NCBI RefSeq assembly: GCF_932294415.1
Contig: NC_065536.1
Span: 57,351,854-57,415,853, forward strand
DNA length: 64,000 nt
Reading direction: 5' to 3'
Source of the DNA: Quercus robur
Taxonomy: Eukaryota > Streptophyta > Magnoliopsida > Fagales > Fagaceae
Position numbers and translations under genes: made by a program. Of this stretch, positions 57,850 through 64,000 are shown in pieces (the stretch's first letter is position 1; every line of letters begins with the position of its first letter). The notes under the pieces were generated by a model. It worked only from the letters and a program-made list of their open reading frames with translations, did not search any database and had not been told where the DNA came from.

Positions 57850-58800
57850 CTTTTTCTTTCTGGTTAGTATTTTAAATATTTTATTGCTCAAATCTTAAAA
57901 GACCTTCCACCTAATTTTAACCAAACCATCGAAAAAAGATACAACATAAGCATAACTAAAAAGAAAGCAAAACCACAATGATTTTTAACAAGGAAACTAT
58001 TTTAGGATTATGTGTTTGCCGACGTACAGAAAGAGATATAGTGAAGGAAGAAGGAATGATCATGTGAGCAATTATTGAGTTAATAAGGGGGGAAAATCAC
58101 ATGGGACTCCTACCAGAAGTTAAAGATATATCTTTTTGTTAATAAAATTACCGTATTTCTTATAAAATAAAAATTAATATCACCATGCACCCTTTGTGTG
58201 ATAATCACTCCATAAGTTTAAGTGTTCGTGAGAATGTGGAGTCAAGTGTCGGGTTCAAATATGCTAAAGGAAACTTTACACACATACACTTAGCTTATAT
58301 TAGAGTAGAATTCTATCTTAGATTAAAAAAAAAAAAAAAAAAATTTAAGTTAAAGATATAATGAGGAAAATTAAAAACCATGTAAATGTCGGAAAATTCT
58401 TAGGTACTCCTGGCATATGGAGAAATAGTGTTCCCTTCTTTCACATTTATGGTAAATCTCACAATGAATTTAATGAGTGAACCTCACCATAAATGTAAAA
58501 GTATGAAGCAACATTCTCCGTGTTCCGAGAGTATATACCTAAAAATAACCCGTAAATGTCTTGCCAGATAATGTAAACTGATCTCAAACTGTTTTATAGG
58601 ATTAGTTCATACTCAGATTCTCCCCAAGAAGTACTGCTAATGAATTGTAAATTATATTTGAAAGTTTCAGTACACCATTCATATCTCTTCTTACTAAATA
58701 TATCTTATAAAACCATCCGAGTCCAAATAATTAAACCCACTGGGACCAAAAAAAATAAAAAATAAAAACAAAGAAGATAAACACATAATACTTTAAAAAA
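57850..58800. repeat. Tandem-type duplication, copy 2 (upstream of kinase B)
   Basis: Homologous to 49.7 kb plus 50994-51790. At its left end the sequence TTTTAAATATTTTATTGC is the uninterrupted version of the site where the MULE-like element sits in the other copy. Confidence 0.83.
58195..58342 (+). mobile_element. tRNA-derived SINE-like element, copy 2
   Basis: It has a B-box-like GGGTTCAAAT, then CACTTAGCTTATATTAGAG and TAGAATTCTATCTTAG, ending in a long A-run (58326-58342). Counterpart of 51305-51432. Confidence 0.7.
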
Positions 58801-58872
58801 ATATATATTTTGGGGAATAAAAATAACACTTAACGGATAAATAAATAAAGAAGGGAATCCCTAAAAAGCTGA

Positions 58873-58970
58873 TCACACAAATTCTAAAAAAGAAGTTCAT
58901 ATCAACAAAACTACTAATTACTCACACAAATTCTAAAAAAGAAGTTCATATCAACAAAACTACTCATTAC
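58873..58970. repeat. 49-base tandem repeat, two copies
   Basis: The unit starting TCACACAAATTCTAAAAAAG occurs at 58873-58921 and 58922-58970 with one or two differences. It lies about 180 bases upstream of the kinase B start. Confidence 0.92.
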
Positions 58971-59151
58971 CTTCTGTGTTTATCCTAGTTTATCAAAAAA
59001 AGTGTTCTAGGATTCGTATAATTGTAGTAGTATATATTGAAAACAGAAGGAAAGGATTTGTATTCATGTATTCATTATACGAGGATTTTTTTTTTTTTAA
59101 AGAAAAAAAAAATGTTCTATTCGTATATATTGAAAACATATTGAAGAAGTT

Positions 59152-62100
59152 ATGAAAGAAAGGAGTAAGGGATTTATGATGGAGGAAATTAAGAGAATAG
59201 ACGAGCAGCTTCAAAGGAGTCTAAGCCTACGGAGCATGCAGAAGCAGCAGAACCTTGATGATAAAGGCATGCAGAACCTTGAGGATAAAGAAAAGAAGAA
59301 AGTGAGATTTACAGAAAAACAAGACTGGGAAATCGATCCCTCTAAGCTTATCATAAAACAAGTTATTGCTCCTGGTGCCTTTGGTACTGTTCATAGAGGC
59401 ATCTATGATGGCCAAGACGTTGCTGGTAATTACAATTTCTACGCTTTCTTATCTCTATATGTGTTTACATCAACTTTTTCGATTCAGATTCCTTGTTTTT
59501 GTTTTTCTTAATTTGTTATAAATTCTTATTAGTTAAAGTCCTGGAAGAACAAAGAGCAAAAGGTGATATAGCTTCACTTAGGATTGCTTTTACACGGGAG
59601 GTTTCTATTTGGCCTAAGCTTGATCATCCTAATATTGCTAAGGTGCGTATAATCCTATGAATTTGCACTCTCTTTGATGTAGATAGATAAATTCTTTACA
59701 AAAATTTATATTGTTTGGTTGATTTTCATGTGTGAACTTGTAGATAGATATTAGAGTTTATTGTATGAATAGTGACATCAATCTTAGCCTAGCTAGTTGT
59801 ATATAATTACTTGATACTTTTCTATATTTCCAAGTTCATTATTTGTATTATGAGAAAAGCCTTCCATAATCACCCTAATCAATACAGGTCAACTATTATA
59901 TATGAATCTTAGCCTAGAGTTTTTTTTTTTTTTTTTTTTCTTAAATAATTATTAAGAGCTGATTGTAAGGAGTACCCTAGAGTTTTTTTTTTTTTTTTCT
60001 TAAATAATTATTAAGAGCTGATTTTAAGGAGTACTCCTTAAAATCAGCTCTTAATAATTATTTAAGAAAAAAAAAAAAAAAAAAACCTTCTTATTTATTG
60101 GGAGAAGCATATGGTTGTTCTCTCCTTTATATTGAATGATTTTTCAGCCCATAAAAAAAATAAAAAACACATATATACTCTTTGTTTTTTTCTATCAATG
60201 TTGATAAATATTGCTTTATTTTCACCATTAGACAAAGTTTAGCCTACAAAATTGGTTGTAGCCTTAGACTACAATCTTACTCAATAAAATAAAAATTAAT
60301 ACATATTTTTAAAATCTAACTGTTAAATAGAATGTTATTTACACTTTTGATACACATGTCAAATTTTATGTTAATCGAATATTATTTGTTATATGATCTA
60401 TAAGTTTATACTTTATACATAATTTTAAACTACAAAAACTTGCGATTTAAACAATTTATTGATGACATAACTATTGATCTTTAATTTTCTAAAAATTTTG
60501 CAAGTATGAAGGATATAAGAAAAAGATGTAATCGAATGGTGGATTTGTCAAAATACACCTCCAATAAAAAGATATTGAGTAAAGTTGTAGTCTAAGGTTA
60601 CAATCAATTTTGTAGCTAAACTTTGTCCATTACTTATTATCAAGCATGAACTTTATTGATTCGAGTAAACACTTGCATTGACGATGTAATCATGCTATCT
60701 ACATTGTAATGTTTATATGCTCTTGCGCATAAGTGCCTTCCATGGACAAAAGAGAGAGTTTCGAGTCTTTTTCTCTAGCTAAATATATTACTCTTATTTA
60801 CATGCCCTAACATTCCAGATGAATTTCTTTTTTTCTCAGTGCCTTGGAGCTACATTGGGCACATCAGGCTTAAAAATCCATACACATAACACGCAAATTG
60901 ACATGCAAAGTGATGCTGCTACTACTGCTAGTGTTATTATTGAGTATCTTCCTTGTGGTACTCTAAAATCTTACCTAAGAAAGAATCGGAAAAGGAAGCT
61001 GGCTTTCAAAACTGTAGTACGAATGGCATTAGATCTTGCAAGAGGGTCAGACAAATTCCTTTCCCACATCTATCCTTACTTTCATTCAATATTCCAACTT
61101 ACATTTAACAACATTTTGGTTTCAATAAGTCTAGGGACAACTTTTCTCACAACTATTGACATGACCTGTTATGTTTGGTGCATTAAAAAAAAGATGTAAT
61201 AATAGACCCAAGTGAAAGTAACTTTGTTCTAATCATAGCAGGCTATGTCAACAATTGGGAAAATGATGTCCCTAGCATTACACTTTTGGTTTAGGCTTTT
61301 CAAAATGTCCATGACTAGTAGTTCATTGAAGTAGCACTTCAACATCTAAGTACTTTACCTTCTTTTTTATAGGATGAGTTACCTACATTCTCGGAAGATT
61401 GTTCACAGAGACATAAAGACAGAAAACTTGCTTCTTGACAAAAATCACACTCTTAAGATAATTGACTTTGATGTTGCTTGTCTTGAGGCTTCAAATCCTA
61501 ATGAGATGACTGCGAGAATAGGGACCCTTGGCTACATGGCTCCTGAGGTATATTGTTTGTTACTTTGACAGTTCTGCTTTGCTTTTTTAGAATAGTCTTT
61601 TACTAACACACAAGTTCACAAGTAGAAATTTCACTTAGGCAATGCTATATAGAAGCTTTTTCTTCTTTTTTTCTAACCTTTTTTTTAACTTAGATGTAGT
61701 ACCTTAAATGCCTTACATTCTCCAATTGAAGACAAACACTTAGTTGCAATGAATTTAATTGTCATTGGGAAAAATAACATTATTTATGTTTTATTGATAA
61801 ATGAAATAAGGTGTTTGAATTTGATTAAGGAACCTAATATACTTTTGTACCTAAGTTTCACTTTTTTTTTTCTTTTTCTTTTTTTTTTCGGGCTAAGAAG
61901 TGATGCTATGGAAGCTGAATTAGACATAATTGCCCATACATTGTGTAAATTAATTGAGATAAGAATTTAGATTATTAGCAGTTTTGTTTTCCTTTATTTG
62001 TATGTTCCACAATAATTCTTACATCCAAGACATTCTTAGCCTAATTATGTCAATATAATATGCAGGTACTTGAAAGTAAACCATATGATAGAAAATGCGA

Positions 62101-62489
62101 CGTGTACAGTTTTGGAATATGCTTGTGGGAGATATATTGTTGCGATGTGGCACCATACCCTAATGTTATATTATCGGATCGATCTTCAACTGTTGTTTAT
62201 CAGGTATATAATTTTCTCTTCTACCTATCTGTGACAGACATTATTGCACATCAAATCAAATAAAGTTTGACATATTTTGTGCTTATATATGCAGAATATA
62301 ATACCAGAGATACCCAAATGTTGCCCAAGCTCTCTAGCAGAAATTATGAGGAAGTGTTGGGATGCAAACCCCAACAATAGACCAGAGATGGAAGAGGTAG
62401 TAATTATGTTAAAAGCCATTGACACTTCAAAGGGAAAAGGAATGAAAACTTTGTATGGACCACTGGGCTGTTTACTCTTCTGCAGATGA
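59152..62489 (+). CDS. Raf-like protein kinase, gene B, with altered DFG motif
   Basis: Six coding exons in phase: 59152-59425, 59533-59642, 60840-61045, 61373-61547, 62066-62203, 62295-62489, giving 365 residues. Exon plan and sequence follow gene A. Glycine loop PGAFGTV, ATP-binding K93, IVHRDIKTEN with H208-D210, and GTLGYMAPE are kept. Differences from gene A: the magnesium-binding DFG reads Asp-Phe-Asp (D228-D230, codon GAT for GGT); three residues are missing after VKVL; His becomes Pro in WPKLDHPN; FIGATLG becomes CLGATLG; the N-terminal region has a short repeat (QNLDDKGMQNLEDKEKKK). The frame is open and all splice borders are canonical, so it may be expressed, but activity is doubtful. 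It could be a pseudokinase or an early pseudogene. Intron 2 holds a 100-base perfect palindrome. Confidence 0.88.
59918..60085. repeat. Perfect palindrome plus direct copy in kinase B intron 2
   Basis: Arms of 50 bases (59983-60032 and 60033-60082) meet without spacer at GGAGTACTCC. The left arm also exists as a near-identical direct copy just upstream (59918-59976). Arms start with long T/A runs. Confidence 0.93.
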
Positions 62490-63551
62490 GGATCTTAAAT
62501 TTGTATTTGTACGTATCAGCTCAAGAAGCAAGCACACATATAGACTACAAGACCTTCAATCAAACTTTGATTAAATTTTCTTTGTTATATTTGGTCAACG
62601 AGCTCAAACTTAGTTTCGAATACATTGCATACAAAAATGTTGCATGAGATGAATTACAATTTGCTTTTAACAAGGTCACATTACAATGAAGAACATACGC
62701 TCGGTATTTTGCGTTAGTTGTTGATCAATACGTTATATTACAATGGCTCTTTTTATTCGTATACAAACGCTAGTACCATTAGTTTTTGCATAAAGATGGC
62801 ATCCCTGATCCCACATCAGAACTCCTCTTGACTACCCAGTGGCTACCAATTCCAGCCAGCAAGTGTTTGTCAAGAGTCAAATACATTCATTGCGACAAAG
62901 CTTCTTTTTTTTTTTTTTTTTTTTTTTCGATAATTTGATAGCTACAACAATGAAGGTGCGAGAATTCATTCAAACCCTAATTATCCTGATAGAAGAAAAT
63001 AGTCTATGTCTCTAGGTTACAAATCTCTTGGCGTGGCAATCAAAAATATTCCTAATGCTGCAAGCCAATCTAGTGGAACTAATGAGCATCAATCCATAAA
63101 TCATACAACGATAGCCGTTATTGTTTCTGCCTTCAAGTGAAATCGAACTTAACTCTTAAACTACCTGCAGAACTCCAAAACATTTAAATAAAAAAGCAAA
63201 ATGAAATGAAAAATTATTAACTATTTTCAAAAATCACTGAAGTTCCTCTTTACATCTGGTGAAGCAATTTAAATGGGCTTTTAGCCCACAAAACTGGTCA
63301 GTACTTAATGACCAAGATGTGCCTCAGTGACCCAGACGAACTGGCGTTTACACCTCTTCCAGTAATGATATTTGCGCCTACGTTTTCAAGCTATACAAAA
63401 CTAATTTGAAGAATCTCTACACAGCTGATTTACCATTGATACACTGACTAAATGAAAGGTCAGAAGCAAAGTACTTGCATTAGCCATATGACCTGTACAT
63501 ATATGACACGTCCATTTCCCGACAAAGTACTAAGTTGCATCTGCACCAAAT
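62490..63551. other. Region between convergent kinase B and SUMO-protease genes
   Basis: This should contain both 3' UTRs. A T-run of 23 bases lies near 62907-62929. A short AT-rich spacer is present. No further coding region is recognised. Confidence 0.5.
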
Positions 63552-63925
63552 TCAGTCAGAATCCGTCTGGTGGTCAATATTGGCTGGATCATCACCCTTA
63601 GTAAAAGGGGAAGATTCTGAGTCGCAGTTAACATCAGATGCTTTTTTAAACTCCAGCATGAGTATCTTCCGGATTTTTACTCTCAAACCAGAGGCCTCCT
63701 CAGGTTTGAACCACTGCCTACCAAACTGAGAACAAAAATATATAAACCAAGGAAAACATTTCATGAAATTAACAATAAGGATTTTAGCAGTCATTTTCAT
63801 GAAAACCAATACCGTACCATTGCTAGATCTTTCTTTTTCAGCCTTTCAGGGGCCTCCTCAATGAAGCGCTCCATGAAGAAAAGAACAAAGAGACCACAAT
63901 CAGAGTCATTCTTCTGTTGAGGAAC
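63552..63925 (-). CDS. ULP2-like SUMO protease (C48 peptidase), last two exons
   Basis: Partial gene, minus strand; it continues past the window end. The penultimate exon is 63925-63818 (36 codons, starts VPQQKNDSDCGLFVLFFMER), with acceptor CCACCAG and donor GTACGG. The last exon is 63725-63552 (starts FGRQWFKPEEASGLRVKIRK, ends DHQTDSD and a stop). The first carries the oxyanion Gln and the catalytic Cys in the Q-x5-DCG signature of Ulp1/SENP cysteine proteases. The FGxxWFxPEEAS block after it is typical of plant ULP2-type members. Such enzymes remove SUMO from nuclear proteins. The catalytic His and Asp should lie in upstream exons outside the window. Both exons are intact and in phase. 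Confidence 0.87.
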
Positions 63926-64000
63926 CTGGTGGGAAATAAGAACAGAACACATAAGAAGAGGTAAGGTTCTATTAATTTAGAGATTAAGAGCCCAAGATAA

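Overview
This window is nuclear DNA from a flowering plant, almost certainly a woody eudicot. Genes have GT-AG introns, there is a TIR-NB-LRR resistance gene, and two plant Raf-like kinases. About half of the window is plant retrotransposon sequence, much of it primed by initiator-tRNA-Met (TGGTATCAGAGC). The repeat types remind me of Fagales (oak/chestnut), but I could not test that.

Layout. 1-2471: right end of an LTR element coded on the minus strand, with a gag-like gene and one LTR. 2472-5062: copy 1 of a segmental duplication. 5144-5553: three exons of a SAMHD1/VEN4-like dNTPase fragment. 7509-7778: an intact small LYR-motif gene. 9240-20364: a 5'-truncated LINE split by a decayed 10-kb Ty3/gypsy chromovirus (10015-20058, TSD GATAG); that element's 5' LTR is itself split by a solo LTR (17359-18382, TSD TTTTG). 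22993-27366: a TIR-NB-LRR gene with five recognisable coding exons and three disabling lesions. 30336-45670: copy 2 of the segmental duplication, swollen from about 2.4 kb to 15 kb by a solo LTR (TSD CAGTC) and by a MITE holding a full-length L1 LINE, which in turn holds a young gag-only LTR element (38258-44133, TSD TAAAG). 46032-48717 and 59152-62489: two paralogous Raf-like kinase genes, each with six coding exons. Between them lie a 1.27-kb long-TIR MULE-like element, a probable Helitron, SINE-like copies, a MITE pair, a 2.8-kb solo LTR (TSD AAGAG) with an internal minisatellite, and a duplicated stretch that looks like the upstream region of kinase B without its gene. 63552-63925: the last two exons of a ULP2-like SUMO protease, minus strand, running off the window.

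How the genes relate. There are no operons; each host gene stands alone. Those that look intact are the LYR gene, kinase A and the visible part of the SUMO protease. Kinase B has an open frame, but its DFG motif reads DFD, so its catalysis is doubtful. The TIR-NB-LRR gene is a pseudogene as a full-length receptor, though its first two exons could still give a TIR-only protein. The most informative parts are the insertion history, which can be ordered from target-site duplications, and a shared layout in several LTRs: self-complementary CG-containing motif arrays lie just upstream of the LTR TATA box, conserved in position but not in sequence.
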